A DNA stretch of 64,000 nucleotides from Burkholderiales bacterium (lineage in GTDB: Bacteria > Pseudomonadota > Gammaproteobacteria > Burkholderiales > Burkholderiaceae_C), in the NCBI GenBank assembly GCA_017307855.1, contig JAFKGD010000008.1, positions 186,001-250,000 on the forward strand, in the 5' to 3' direction. The notes below the pieces were generated by a model that was not told where the DNA came from, searched no databases, and saw nothing but the letters and a program-made list of their open reading frames with translations. Positions 1-8,285 of the stretch are shown here, piece after piece (the stretch's first letter is position 1; the number at the start of each line of letters is the position of its first letter). Both the position numbers and the translations under genes were made by a program.

Positions 1-823
1 CGGGACGGCGCGCGCTCACGGCCTGCATGAGCTCGATGCGCAGGTTGGATATGGGGCGACACGCGAAGTCCGGCTCGCGGCCCGACTTCACGACCGCATT
101 GAGCGACAGCACCGCCGAGCCCGCGCCGTCGGCCACGAGGTCGAGGATGGCCGCGATGCCGTCCACTTCCAGCGCGATGGTGGGCCGGCAGCCAATGCCC
201 GCGAGCCGCGATTCGACCAGGGTGCGGATGGCATGCGAGCGCGTGGGGATGATGAGTGGCTCGGCAGCGAGTTCATGCAGCCCGATCGGCGCTTCGCTCA
301 TGCCCGGGCGGCGCAGCGTGACCAGGAAGAAATCTTCTTCCAGCACGCAGGTGCACTCCAGCTCGGGCGACCACGCGGCGTTGTAGAGAAGGGCGACGTC
401 GAGGTGGCCGCCGATCAACTGGTCCTGCAGTTGCAGCGAGAGCCCCTCGGCGATGGAGACCGTGGCGTCCGGCAATTGCGCGCGGAACGCACGTGTGAGT
501 GGAACCGCCAGCATCTTGGCGATGCCAGGGGGCAGCCCCACCGCCACATGGCCGCCCAGGCCGCCGCGCACGCGGCCCACATCCTCGCGCGCGCGTTGCA
601 GCTGGTGCAGGATGACGCGGGCATGCTCGAGCAGCACCTTGCCGGCTTCCGTCAGCTCCACTCCGCGGCCATGCCGGATGAGCAGGTTCTGGCGCAGCTC
701 GGTTTCCAGCTGGCGGATCTGGCGGCTGAGTGCCGGCTGCGTCACGTCCAGGTCGATCGAGGCGCGCGTGACGTTGCCGAGTTCGGCCACGCGCACGAAG
801 TATTCAAGCTGCCGGATGTCCAT
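1..823 (-). CDS. LysR-family transcriptional regulator, C-terminus cut by window edge
   Basis: The frame read leftward from the ATG at 823 stays open to base 1, giving about 274 codons without a stop; full LysR proteins have about 300. Residues 3-60 form the usual winged HTH (RQLEYFVRVAELGNVTRAS, then QPALSRQIRQLE). The effector domain follows from about residue 90. Its target is not visible. The LysR-type HTH is unmistakable, but the ligand cannot be read. The gene lies 49 bp downstream of hpnD on the same strand and may belong to an unrelated locus further left. Confidence 0.9.
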   Translation of the reverse strand, partial: MDIRQLEYFVRVAELGNVTRASIDLDVTQPALSRQIRQLETELRQNLLIRHGRGVELTEAGKVLLEHARVILHQLQRAREDVGRVRGGLGGHVAVGLPPGIAKMLAVPLTRAFRAQLPDATVSIAEGLSLQLQDQLIGGHLDVALLYNAAWSPELECTCVLEEDFFLVTLRRPGMSEAPIGLHELAAEPLIIPTRSHAIRTLVESRLAGIGCRPTIALEVDGIAAILDLVADGAGSAVLSLNAVVKSGREPDFACRPISNLRIELMQAVSARRP

Positions 824-872
824 GGGTGAACGGAGGGTACGGGCGGGCGTGCCTGCGCGGCGCGCTGGGCCC

Positions 873-1718
873 TCAGCTCATCCGGCCCAGCGCCTGCACT
901 TTCCACGCCAGCCAGAACTTGCGCAGCGGCGTGAGCGACACCCGGCGGTCGAGCACCTGGAAGTTGTCGCGCTCGATCTCGCGCAGCAGGGTTCGGTAGA
1001 TGCTGGCCATCATCAGGCCGGGCTTCTGCGTGCGGCGGTCGGCCGCGGGAAGGAGGGCCAGGGCGTCGTCGTAGCAGGCATGGGCGCGGTCGGCCTGGAA
1101 CTTCATCAGGGCGACGAAGCGTTCGGAGTGCACGCGGTTGAGGATCTCGTGGGCCTTGACGTCGAACTGCTGCAGCTCGTTCACCGGCAGGTAGATGCGT
1201 CCGCGCATCGCGTCCTCGCCCACGTCGCGGATGATGTTGGTGAGCTGGAAGGCGAGACCCAGCTTGTGCGCGTACTCGGTGGTCTTCGGATCGGTCTGCC
1301 CGAAGATGAGGGCAGCCACTTCGCCCACCACGCCCGCCACCAGGTGGCAGTAACGGCGCAGGTCGGGGAAATCCAGGTAGCGGGTCTGTTCCAGATCCAT
1401 CTCGCAGCCTTCGATGACGGCTTCGAGTTGCGAGGCTTTCAGGCCGTAGTGCGGCACATGCGGCATCAGGGCCAGCATGACCGGGTGCGACGGTTGGCCG
1501 GCGAAGGCGCGCGCCACCTCGCCGCGCCACCAGGCCAGCTTGGTGCGGGCCACGCCCGCATCGGAGACTTCGTCGACCACGTCGTCCACCTCGCGGCAGA
1601 AGGCATAGAAAGCAGTGATCGCGGCGCGGCGCGGCCGGGGCAGGAAGAGGAAGGCGTAATAGAAGCTGCTGCCGGAGGCGGCGGCCTTGTCCTGGACGTA
1701 CTGCTCGGGCGTGGTCAT
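873..1718 (-). CDS. hpnD: Presqualene diphosphate synthase HpnD
   Basis: 281 residues of the squalene/phytoene synthase family. The two Asp-rich Mg/diphosphate motifs are visible: VDDVVDE at residues 44-50 and NIIRDVGEDAMRGRIYLP at 161-178. HpnD enzymes join two farnesyl diphosphates into presqualene diphosphate, the first step of the bacterial HpnCDE route to squalene and hopanoids. The N-terminal SGSSFYYAFLFLPRPRR stretch is typical of HpnD. Its ATG overlaps the stop of the upstream prenyl-synthase gene by 4 bp, so the two are probably translationally coupled. No hpnE-type amine oxidase is present in this window. Confidence 0.88.
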   Translation of the reverse strand: MTTPEQYVQDKAAASGSSFYYAFLFLPRPRRAAITAFYAFCREVDDVVDEVSDAGVARTKLAWWRGEVARAFAGQPSHPVMLALMPHVPHYGLKASQLEAVIEGCEMDLEQTRYLDFPDLRRYCHLVAGVVGEVAALIFGQTDPKTTEYAHKLGLAFQLTNIIRDVGEDAMRGRIYLPVNELQQFDVKAHEILNRVHSERFVALMKFQADRAHACYDDALALLPAADRRTQKPGLMMASIYRTLLREIERDNFQVLDRRVSLTPLRKFWLAWKVQALGRMS

Positions 1719-2764
1719 GCGGGGGATTGTCCCATCGCCGCCGCGTGGGGCCCGGCCAGCCGGCGCAGGGTCGCGCGCGAGGCCGCGCCCAGCGCGAGCC
1801 GCAGCACCAGCGCGCGCACCTCGGCGCGTGGCACTTTCACGCGCTGCCGCAAGGCCGGCGCGCCGGCGGCGTCGAGCCGGTCCAGCGTTCGCAGGCCGAT
1901 GAGGGCGGGCAGGGCGGCCGCGGCGCGGGCGCGCCGATGGTTCACGGCCAGCGCGTAGGCCAGTCCGTCTTGCAAGGCGCTGCGGGCGTCGGCGCGCAGG
2001 CTGTCCAGCAGCGGCAGGGCTGCCTCGGGCCTTGCCGCCACGTCGGCGGGCGACAGGCCCAGCGCGGCCAGCGCGTCGGCGGGCAGGTAGCAGCGGCCGG
2101 CGGCCAGGTCGTCGCCCGCATCGCGCACGATGTTCACCAGTTGCAGGCCCATGCCGTAGCGGCGGCCCAGCGCCAGCAGGCGGTCGGCCGGCAGGTGGGC
2201 GTAGCCGGGCAGGTGGCGCAGGCCCAGTCGGGTCCAGAACTCGCCCACGCAGCCGGCGACGAGCCAGGTGTAGTCGTCGAGCTCGGCGCGGCTGGACAGC
2301 GCGGCGGGCACCGTGGCCGTGCCGGCGGCGAAGCGGGCGAGATCGAGCGCCTGGCCGCGCACGATGGGCCGCAGCACGCCGCGCACGTCGGCCTGGTCGT
2401 CGGCGGGCAATGCGTCCAGCGCCGCCAGGCAGGCGGGCAGCGCGAGGATGAGGCGTCGCTCGGCCGCGTCATGCTGCTGCGGTGCGAAGGTGGTAGCCAG
2501 ATGCTGGCAGGCCGCCGTGCCGGCCGGCGCGCCGGCGTCGATGGCCGCGGCCAGCGCGGTCAGGTGGGCCTGCCGCTCAGGCACCGGCACGGCAACCGTG
2601 TCGGCCACGGTGTCGGTGGCGCGGGCCAGCAGGTAGGCGGTGGCGACCGGCGTGCGCAGCGGAGCCGGGAGTACGCGCATCGAGAGGTAGAACGAGCGGG
2701 ACACGCCGCGCAGCAGCGCCATCGACGGCGGGGCGGGCTGGGACTGGGCAGGGGCTTGGGGCAT
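1715..2764 (-). CDS. Squalene/phytoene synthase family protein
   Basis: 349 residues. SRSFYLSMRVLP at 23-33 is followed by the first Asp motif DTVADT (51-56), and the second, NIVRDAGDDLAAGRCYLP, lies at 211-228. YTWLVAGCVGEFWT (165-178) resembles the VAG-VGE segment of true squalene synthases rather than the short HpnC type. The likely role is head-to-head coupling of prenyl diphosphates, or conversion of the HpnD product. Residues 1-14 are Pro/Gln-rich and unlike the family. First gene of a two-gene operon with hpnD, read away from the divergent RND operon. HpnC function is possible but unproven. Confidence 0.8.
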   Translation of the reverse strand: MPQAPAQSQPAPPSMALLRGVSRSFYLSMRVLPAPLRTPVATAYLLARATDTVADTVAVPVPERQAHLTALAAAIDAGAPAGTAACQHLATTFAPQQHDAAERRLILALPACLAALDALPADDQADVRGVLRPIVRGQALDLARFAAGTATVPAALSSRAELDDYTWLVAGCVGEFWTRLGLRHLPGYAHLPADRLLALGRRYGMGLQLVNIVRDAGDDLAAGRCYLPADALAALGLSPADVAARPEAALPLLDSLRADARSALQDGLAYALAVNHRRARAAAALPALIGLRTLDRLDAAGAPALRQRVKVPRAEVRALVLRLALGAASRATLRRLAGPHAAAMGQSPA

Positions 2765-2785
2765 GGCGCAGCGCGCGATTGTCGC

Positions 2786-2835
2786 TTGACACTCCCATGG
2801 CCCATCGCCTAGATTACTAACCGATCAGTCATTAA
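2786..2835 (+). promoter_or_regulatory. Sigma70-like promoter overlapped by an operator-like inverted repeat
   Basis: A -35 TTGACA (2786-2791), 17-bp spacer and -10 CTAGAT (2809-2814) precede the RND operon. An imperfect 22-bp palindrome centred on GATC (2814-2835, arms TTACTAAC and GTCATTAA) covers the -10 edge and likely start site. The placement fits a TetR-family repressor site, as is usual for AcrAB-type pumps, but no TetR gene is adjacent. The palindrome is seen directly; the regulator is inferred. Confidence 0.6.
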
Positions 2836-2863
2836 CTAACACGCGCCGTTCCGAGAGGGAGCC

Positions 2864-4060
2864 ATGGCCCATCCGTTCCGTCTGCGGCCCCGCTGGGCCG
2901 CGCTGCTGTTGCTGGTGGGCATCGCCGGCTGTTCCAAGGCGCCGCCGCCCGAAGAGCCGGTGCGCGCTGTGAAGGTGATGACCGTCGGCGCCGCGGCCTA
3001 CGGCTCGTCGCCTGAGTTCTCGGGCGAAGTGCGCGCGCGGGTCGAATCGCGGCTGGGCTTCCGCGTGGCGGGCAAGATCGTCGCGCGGCCGGCCGACATG
3101 GGGCAGCGCGTGCGCGCCGGCCAGGTGCTGGCGCAGCTCGACTCGCAGGACTTGCGCCTGGCGGCCGACGCCGCTGCGGCGCAGCGGGCGGCGGCGCAGA
3201 CCAACCGCGACCTGGCGGCGGCCGATCTCAAGCGCTTCTCGGCCCTCAAGGACCAGGGATTCATCAGCGGGGCCGAACTGGAGCGCCGCGAAAGCACGCT
3301 GCGCGCGGCGCAGGCCCAGCTCGAACAGGCGCAGGCGCAGCAGCGCAGCCAGGGCAATCAGGCCGGCTACGCCACGCTGGTGGCCGATGCCGCGGGCGTG
3401 ATCACGGCGGTGGAAGCCGAGGTGGGCCAGGTTGTCGCGGCCGGCACGCCGGTGCTGCGGCTGGCGCGCGACGGCGCCCGCGACGTGGTCTTTTCCGTCC
3501 CCGAGGATCAGGTGACGCAGATGGCGGTCGGCTCGCCGGTGGAAGTGCGCACCTGGACGCACGAGCGCCAGATGAGCGGCCGCGTGCGCGAAGTGGCCGC
3601 CGCGGCCGACGCCGCCACGCGCACCTTCGCGGTGAAGGTGTCGTTGGAGGGTATGGACGGCGATCAGGCGCCGCCGCTGGGCAGCACGGTGCGCGTGCTG
3701 CCGAAGGCGCTCTCGCAGGCCGGCACGCCGGTGCTGAGGCTGCCCACCAGTGCACTGCGCCAGGAAGGCCAGCAGACGGCGGTGTGGGTGCTCGACAGCA
3801 CCAGCATGACGGTGAAGTCGCAGGTGGTGCAGGTGGCCACGGCGGACGGCAACGAGGCCGTCATCGCCTCGGGCCTGCAGCCCGGCACGCAGGTGGTTGT
3901 GGCGGGCGTGCATGTGCTCTCGCCCGGGCAGAAAGTCTCGCTCTACCAGCCGCGCACGCCGGCCGCGCCCACGGCGGCGCAGACCGATGGTGGCCGCCTC
4001 GCGCCCGGCGCGCAGGCGGTGCCGGCCCCTGCCGCGGCCGCCTCGGCAACGGCGCGCTGA
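2864..4060 (+). CDS. RND efflux periplasmic adaptor (membrane fusion lipoprotein)
   Basis: 398 residues. The N-terminus is a lipoprotein signal with lipobox IAGC (Cys23), so the mature protein is probably anchored to the inner membrane. Biotinyl-lipoyl-like halves flank a coiled hairpin rich in Ala/Gln (about residues 95-165), then the beta-barrel region; this is the usual AcrA/MexA layout. It should link the inner-membrane RND pump 15 bp downstream to an outer-membrane channel, but no TolC-like gene lies beside this pair. The C-terminal 40 residues are Pro/Ala-rich and low complexity. The substrate cannot be told from sequence. Confidence 0.9.
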   Translation: MAHPFRLRPRWAALLLLVGIAGCSKAPPPEEPVRAVKVMTVGAAAYGSSPEFSGEVRARVESRLGFRVAGKIVARPADMGQRVRAGQVLAQLDSQDLRLAADAAAAQRAAAQTNRDLAAADLKRFSALKDQGFISGAELERRESTLRAAQAQLEQAQAQQRSQGNQAGYATLVADAAGVITAVEAEVGQVVAAGTPVLRLARDGARDVVFSVPEDQVTQMAVGSPVEVRTWTHERQMSGRVREVAAAADAATRTFAVKVSLEGMDGDQAPPLGSTVRVLPKALSQAGTPVLRLPTSALRQEGQQTAVWVLDSTSMTVKSQVVQVATADGNEAVIASGLQPGTQVVVAGVHVLSPGQKVSLYQPRTPAAPTAAQTDGGRLAPGAQAVPAPAAAASATAR

Positions 4061-4075
4061 TCCCGAAGGCCGCAC

Positions 4076-7000
4076 ATGAGTGCCAACGAGCCGCGCGAGC
4101 CGCGCAAGAGCTTCAACCTCTCGCGCTGGGCGCTGGAGCACTCCGCCCTCACGCGCTACCTGATGGTGGTGCTGATGGTGCTGGGCGCCGCCGCCTACTT
4201 CCAGCTGGGGCAGGACGAAGATCCGCCGTTCACCTTCCGGGCCATGGTGGTGCGCACCTACTGGCCGGGCGCGACAGCGCAGCAGGTGGCCGAGCAGGTC
4301 ACCGACAAGATCGAACGCACGCTGCAGGAAGTGCCCTACGCCGACAAGATCCGCAGCTACTCCAAGCCCGGCGAGTCGCAGATCATCTTCCAGATCAAGG
4401 ACTCGTCGCGGCCCTCCGAGGTGGCGAACGTCTGGTACACGGTGCGCAAGAAGATCGGCGACATGCGCGGCACGCTGCCGTCCGGCGTGGTCGGACCGTT
4501 CTTCAACGATGACTTCGGCGACGTCTACGGTGTGATCTACGCACTGGAAGCCGACGGTTTCTCGCCGGCCGAGCTCAAGGTGTTTGCCGACGACGTGCGC
4601 CAGCAGCTGCTGCGTGTGCCCGACGTGGCCAAGGTCGAGCTGTTCGGCGTGCAGGACGAAAAGGTCTTCATCGAGATCTCGGCGCGCCGCCTGGCGCAGC
4701 TGGGTCTCGATTTCAACGCCGTGCTGCAGCAACTGGGCCAGCAGAACGCGGTGGAGAGCGCGGGGGCCGTGCAGACGCCGCAGGACGTGTTCCAGGTGCG
4801 CGTGCAGGGCCAGTTCCGTGCCATCGACGAGCTGGCGGCGATGCCGATCCGCGGGCCGTCGGGTGCGCAGCTGCGGCTGTCGGACATCGCCGAGATCAGG
4901 CGCGGCTACGTCGATCCGCCCTCGGTGAAGGTGCGCCACCAGGGGCGCGAGGTCATCGCCATCGGCGTGTCGATGGCCAAGGGCGGCGACATCGTGGCGC
5001 TGGGCCGCGCGCTGCGTGCCGCCACCGACCGCATTGGCCGCGACTTGCCCGCCGGCGTGGCGCTGGCGCAGGTGCAGGACCAGCCCTCGGCCGTGACCGC
5101 ATCGGTCAACGAATTCATCAAGGTGCTGATCGAGGCCGTGGTGATCGTGCTGGCGGTGAGCTTCGTGTCGCTGGGCCTGCACAAGGGCGGGCGCTTCGGC
5201 TGGTATGTGGACATCCGCCCCGGTCTGGTGGTGGGCATCACGATCCCGCTGGTGCTGGCCGTCACCTTCCTGGCCATGTGGTACTGGGGCATCGGGCTGC
5301 ACAAGATTTCGCTGGGCTCGCTCATCATCGCGCTGGGCCTGCTGGTGGACGACGCGATCATTGCGGTCGAGATGATGGTGCGGAAGATGGAAGAGGGCTA
5401 CGACCGCTTCCGCGCCGCCACCTTCGCCTACGAGATCACGGCCATGCCCATGCTCACGGGCACGTTGATCACGGCGGCGGGCTTCCTGCCGATCGGCCTG
5501 GCGCGCTCGATGACGGGCGAGTACACCTTCGCCATCTTCGCCGTGACGGTGATCGCGCTGGTGCTCAGCTGGCTGGTGTCGGTGTACTTCGTGCCTTACC
5601 TAGGCACGCTGATCCTCAAGCCCCGGCCGCATGCCGGCGGCAGCGACGGTGCCGACCAGCCGCACGAGATGTTCGACACGCCGTTCTACAACGTCTTCAG
5701 GCGTGCGGTGAACTGGTGCGTGGCCCACCGGTGGCTCACCATCGGCGCCACGGTGGCGCTGTTCGCGCTGGGCATCGCGGGCATGGGCCGTGTGCAGCAG
5801 CAGTTCTTCCCTGATTCGAGCCGGCCCGAGGTGATGGTGGACATCTGGTTCCCCGAAGGCACTTCGTTCCAGGCCAACGAAGCGGTGGCGCGCCGCGTCG
5901 AGCAGCGCATGATGCAGCTGGACGGCGTGGCCACGGTCAGCGCCTGGCTGGGTTCGGGCGTGCCGCGCTTCTACCTGCCGCTCGACCAGGTGTTCCCGCA
6001 GACCAACGTGTCGCAGTTCATCGTGCTCTCGAAGGACCTGCGCGCGCGCGGGCAGCTGATGCACGAGTTGCCGGCCCTGCTGGCCACCGAGTTCCCCGAG
6101 GTGCGCGGCCGCGTGAAGCTGCTGCCCAACGGGCCGCCCGTGCCGTACCCGGTGCAGTTCCGCGTGGTCGGCTCCGACCCGATCGCGTTGCGTGCGCGCG
6201 CCGACGGGGTCAAGGCGGCGATGCGCGAGAACGCCAACACGCGCGGCGTCAACGACAACTGGAACGAGTCGGTCAAGGTGGTGCGCCTCGAGGTGGACCA
6301 GGACAAGGCGCGTGCGCTGGGCGTCTCCAGCCAGTCGATCGCGCAGGCCGCGCGCACCACGTTCACGGGCACCACCGTGGGCCAGTACCGCGAGGGCGAC
6401 AAGCTCATCGACATCGTGATGCGCCAGCCGGCCGACGAGCGATCCGCCATCAGCGACATCGCCAATGCCTACCTGCCCACGGCCTCGGGCCGGGCCATTC
6501 CGCTCACGCAGATCGCGCGGCCCGTGTTCTCGTGGGAGCCCGGCGTGATGTGGCGCGAGAACCGCGACTACGCCATCACCGTGCAAAGCGACATCGCCGA
6601 AGGCCTGCAGGGCGCCACCGTCACGCAGCAACTGCTGCCGTCGCTGCGCGCGCTGGAGGCGAAGTGGCCGGCCGGCTTCCGCATCGAAGTGGCGGGCGCG
6701 GTGGAGGAAAGCTCCAAGGGCTCGGCCTCGATCGCCGCCGGCCTGCCGGTGATGCTGTTCCTGATCTTCACCTTGCTCATGCTGCAGCTGCACAGCTTCA
6801 GCCGCGCCATGCTGGTGTTCCTCACCGGGCCACTGGGCATCGCCGGCGTGGCGGCGGCGCTGATGCTCTCGGGCCGTCCGTTCGGCTTCGTGGCGCTGCT
6901 GGGCGTGATCGCGCTGATGGGCATGATCCAGCGCAACTCGGTGATCCTGATCGACCAGATCGAGCAGGACCGCGCGCGCGGCGTGCCGGCCTGGGACGCC

Positions 7001-7240
7001 ATCGTCGAATCGGCGGTGCGCCGCTTGCGGCCCATCGTGCTGACGGCCGCCGCCGCCGTGCTGGCCATGATCCCGCTCTCCCGCAGCGTGTTCTGGGGCC
7101 CGATGGCGGTGGCCATCATGGGCGGCCTGATCGTCGCCACCGTGCTCACGCTGCTGGCGCTGCCGGCGATGTACGCGGCCTGGTTCCGGGTCAGGCGCGA
7201 AGCGCCCGAGGTGGTCGAGCACACGAGCGCCGCCGCCTGA
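4076..7240 (+). CDS. RND-family efflux pump inner-membrane subunit
   Basis: 1054 residues, the normal size for AcrB-type RND proteins. It has an N-terminal membrane helix, two large periplasmic loops and two blocks of membrane helices (about residues 345-540 and 880-1040). GLLVDDAIIAVEMM contains the paired Asp of transmembrane helix 4 used for proton relay, which argues for a drug/organic (HAE-like) proton-driven pump. The loops lack the CusA/CzcA-like signature seen in the metal pump at 51.9 kb. It forms an operon with the adaptor upstream, with a 15-bp gap. Confidence 0.92.
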   Translation: MSANEPREPRKSFNLSRWALEHSALTRYLMVVLMVLGAAAYFQLGQDEDPPFTFRAMVVRTYWPGATAQQVAEQVTDKIERTLQEVPYADKIRSYSKPGESQIIFQIKDSSRPSEVANVWYTVRKKIGDMRGTLPSGVVGPFFNDDFGDVYGVIYALEADGFSPAELKVFADDVRQQLLRVPDVAKVELFGVQDEKVFIEISARRLAQLGLDFNAVLQQLGQQNAVESAGAVQTPQDVFQVRVQGQFRAIDELAAMPIRGPSGAQLRLSDIAEIRRGYVDPPSVKVRHQGREVIAIGVSMAKGGDIVALGRALRAATDRIGRDLPAGVALAQVQDQPSAVTASVNEFIKVLIEAVVIVLAVSFVSLGLHKGGRFGWYVDIRPGLVVGITIPLVLAVTFLAMWYWGIGLHKISLGSLIIALGLLVDDAIIAVEMMVRKMEEGYDRFRAATFAYEITAMPMLTGTLITAAGFLPIGLARSMTGEYTFAIFAVTVIALVLSWLVSVYFVPYLGTLILKPRPHAGGSDGADQPHEMFDTPFYNVFRRAVNWCVAHRWLTIGATVALFALGIAGMGRVQQQFFPDSSRPEVMVDIWFPEGTSFQANEAVARRVEQRMMQLDGVATVSAWLGSGVPRFYLPLDQVFPQTNVSQFIVLSKDLRARGQLMHELPALLATEFPEVRGRVKLLPNGPPVPYPVQFRVVGSDPIALRARADGVKAAMRENANTRGVNDNWNESVKVVRLEVDQDKARALGVSSQSIAQAARTTFTGTTVGQYREGDKLIDIVMRQPADERSAISDIANAYLPTASGRAIPLTQIARPVFSWEPGVMWRENRDYAITVQSDIAEGLQGATVTQQLLPSLRALEAKWPAGFRIEVAGAVEESSKGSASIAAGLPVMLFLIFTLLMLQLHSFSRAMLVFLTGPLGIAGVAAALMLSGRPFGFVALLGVIALMGMIQRNSVILIDQIEQDRARGVPAWDAIVESAVRRLRPIVLTAAAAVLAMIPLSRSVFWGPMAVAIMGGLIVATVLTLLALPAMYAAWFRVRREAPEVVEHTSAAA

Positions 7241-7261
7241 TGGACGAAGGGCGGCAGCCGC

Positions 7262-7267
7262 TACAAT
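7262..7267 (+). promoter_or_regulatory. Possible -10 element of the tRNA-Leu gene
   Basis: TACAAT lies 78 bases before the tRNA start and just after the RND stop. No convincing -35 is visible at the right distance, so this is a weak call. Confidence 0.3.
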
Positions 7268-7345
7268 CGCGGGTTGCCCTCCAGCGGGCTGCCGGCACTG
7301 CGCGAAGAACTTCGCCCGCCCGGCCAGCGCTGGCCGGGCCGGGAC

Positions 7346-7432
7346 GCGCGGGTGGCGAAATTGGTAGACGCACCAGGTTTAGGTCCTGACGCCAGCAATG
7401 GTGTGGGGGTTCGAGTCCCCCCCCGCGCACCA
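7346..7432 (+). tRNA. tRNA-Leu (anticodon UAG)
   Basis: An 87-nt cloverleaf. The acceptor GCGCGGG (7346-7352) pairs with CCCGCGC (7422-7428), followed by an encoded ACCA. The anticodon loop TTTAGGT gives anticodon UAG, reading CUA. The D-arm contains AATTGGTAGACGC, and the TTCGAGTC T-arm and extended variable arm are as expected for a class II tRNA-Leu. Confidence 0.96.
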
Positions 7433-7450
7433 CACGCCGACAAAGCGAAA

Positions 7451-7484
7451 GCGCGTCGATCCTCACCGGATCGACGCGCTTTTT
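7451..7484 (+). terminator. Rho-independent terminator after tRNA-Leu
   Basis: A perfect 12-bp stem (7451-7462 with 7468-7479), a 5-nt loop and a TTTTT tract. It ends tRNA-Leu transcription. It may also serve leftward transcripts, since A residues precede the stem on the other side. Confidence 0.9.
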
Positions 7485-7518
7485 GCTTGGCGCCTGCCGC
7501 TGTGGCGACGCCGCGATG

Positions 7519-8214
7519 TCAGGCCATCTGCACGCGCAGTTCGGTCAGGCCGTCGACGCCGCCCACCAGCGTGTCACCCTTGACGACGGCGGCCACGCCT
7601 TCGGGCGTGCCGGTCATGATGAGGTCGCCAGGCTGCAGATCCCAGGCGGCCGACAGGTGTTCGATGGTTTCGGCGAGGTTCCAGATCAGCTTGGACACGT
7701 TGCTGCGCTGGCGGTCGGCGCCGTTGACCTGCAGCCAGATGCCGGCCTTCTCGATGTCGCCAGCCTGCGCGGCAGGGGTGATCGGGCCGATGGGCGCCGA
7801 CTGCTCGAACGCCTTGCCGATGCACCACGGGCGGCCCTGCTTCTTCATGTCGTTCTGCAGGTCGCGGCGCGTCATGTCCAGGCCGACGGCATAGCCGAAG
7901 ACGTGCTGCATCGCGTCCGCCGCCTTGATGTTCTTGCCGCCCTTGCCGATGGCGGCCACCAGCTCGATTTCGTGGTGCAGGTTCTGCGTCAGCGTGGGAT
8001 AGGCCATGCGGCCGGTTTCGCCGGCCGGCACCACCAGCACCGCGTCGGCGGGCTTGAGGAAGAAGAACGGCGGTTCGCGGCCGGTGAAGCCCATTTCCTT
8101 GGCATGGTCCTCGTAATTGCGGCCCACGCAGTACACGCGGTGCACGGGGAACAGCTCGGGGCGGCCGACGATGGGCAGGCCGATGGTCGGGGTGGGGGTG
8201 AACAGATAGCTCAT
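7519..8214 (-). CDS. Fumarylacetoacetate hydrolase (FAH) family protein
   Basis: 231 residues, the short FAH-fold type. GRNYEDHAKEMG near the N-terminus, then TRRDLQ, GRPWCIGKAFEQSAP and the C-terminal MTGTPEGVAAVVKGD are family hallmarks around the Mg site. Relatives split C-C bonds of fumarylpyruvate or acylpyruvates in aromatic-acid breakdown. It is the last gene of the leftward catabolic cluster and fits as its terminal hydrolase. The exact substrate is unknown. Confidence 0.88.
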   Translation of the reverse strand: MSYLFTPTPTIGLPIVGRPELFPVHRVYCVGRNYEDHAKEMGFTGREPPFFFLKPADAVLVVPAGETGRMAYPTLTQNLHHEIELVAAIGKGGKNIKAADAMQHVFGYAVGLDMTRRDLQNDMKKQGRPWCIGKAFEQSAPIGPITPAAQAGDIEKAGIWLQVNGADRQRSNVSKLIWNLAETIEHLSAAWDLQPGDLIMTGTPEGVAAVVKGDTLVGGVDGLTELRVQMA

Positions 8215-8285
8215 GTGTCGAAGGTCAGCGGAAAAGAAAAAGAGAGAGGGTCAACACGGCGTTGCCGTCGCATGCAGGGGGCGCT

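Noticed and set aside
2825-5302. 825-residue open frame on the minus strand
   Set aside because: It is antisense to the RND genes; its His/Arg/Gly-rich, repeat-like protein is the usual shadow of GC-rich coding DNA.
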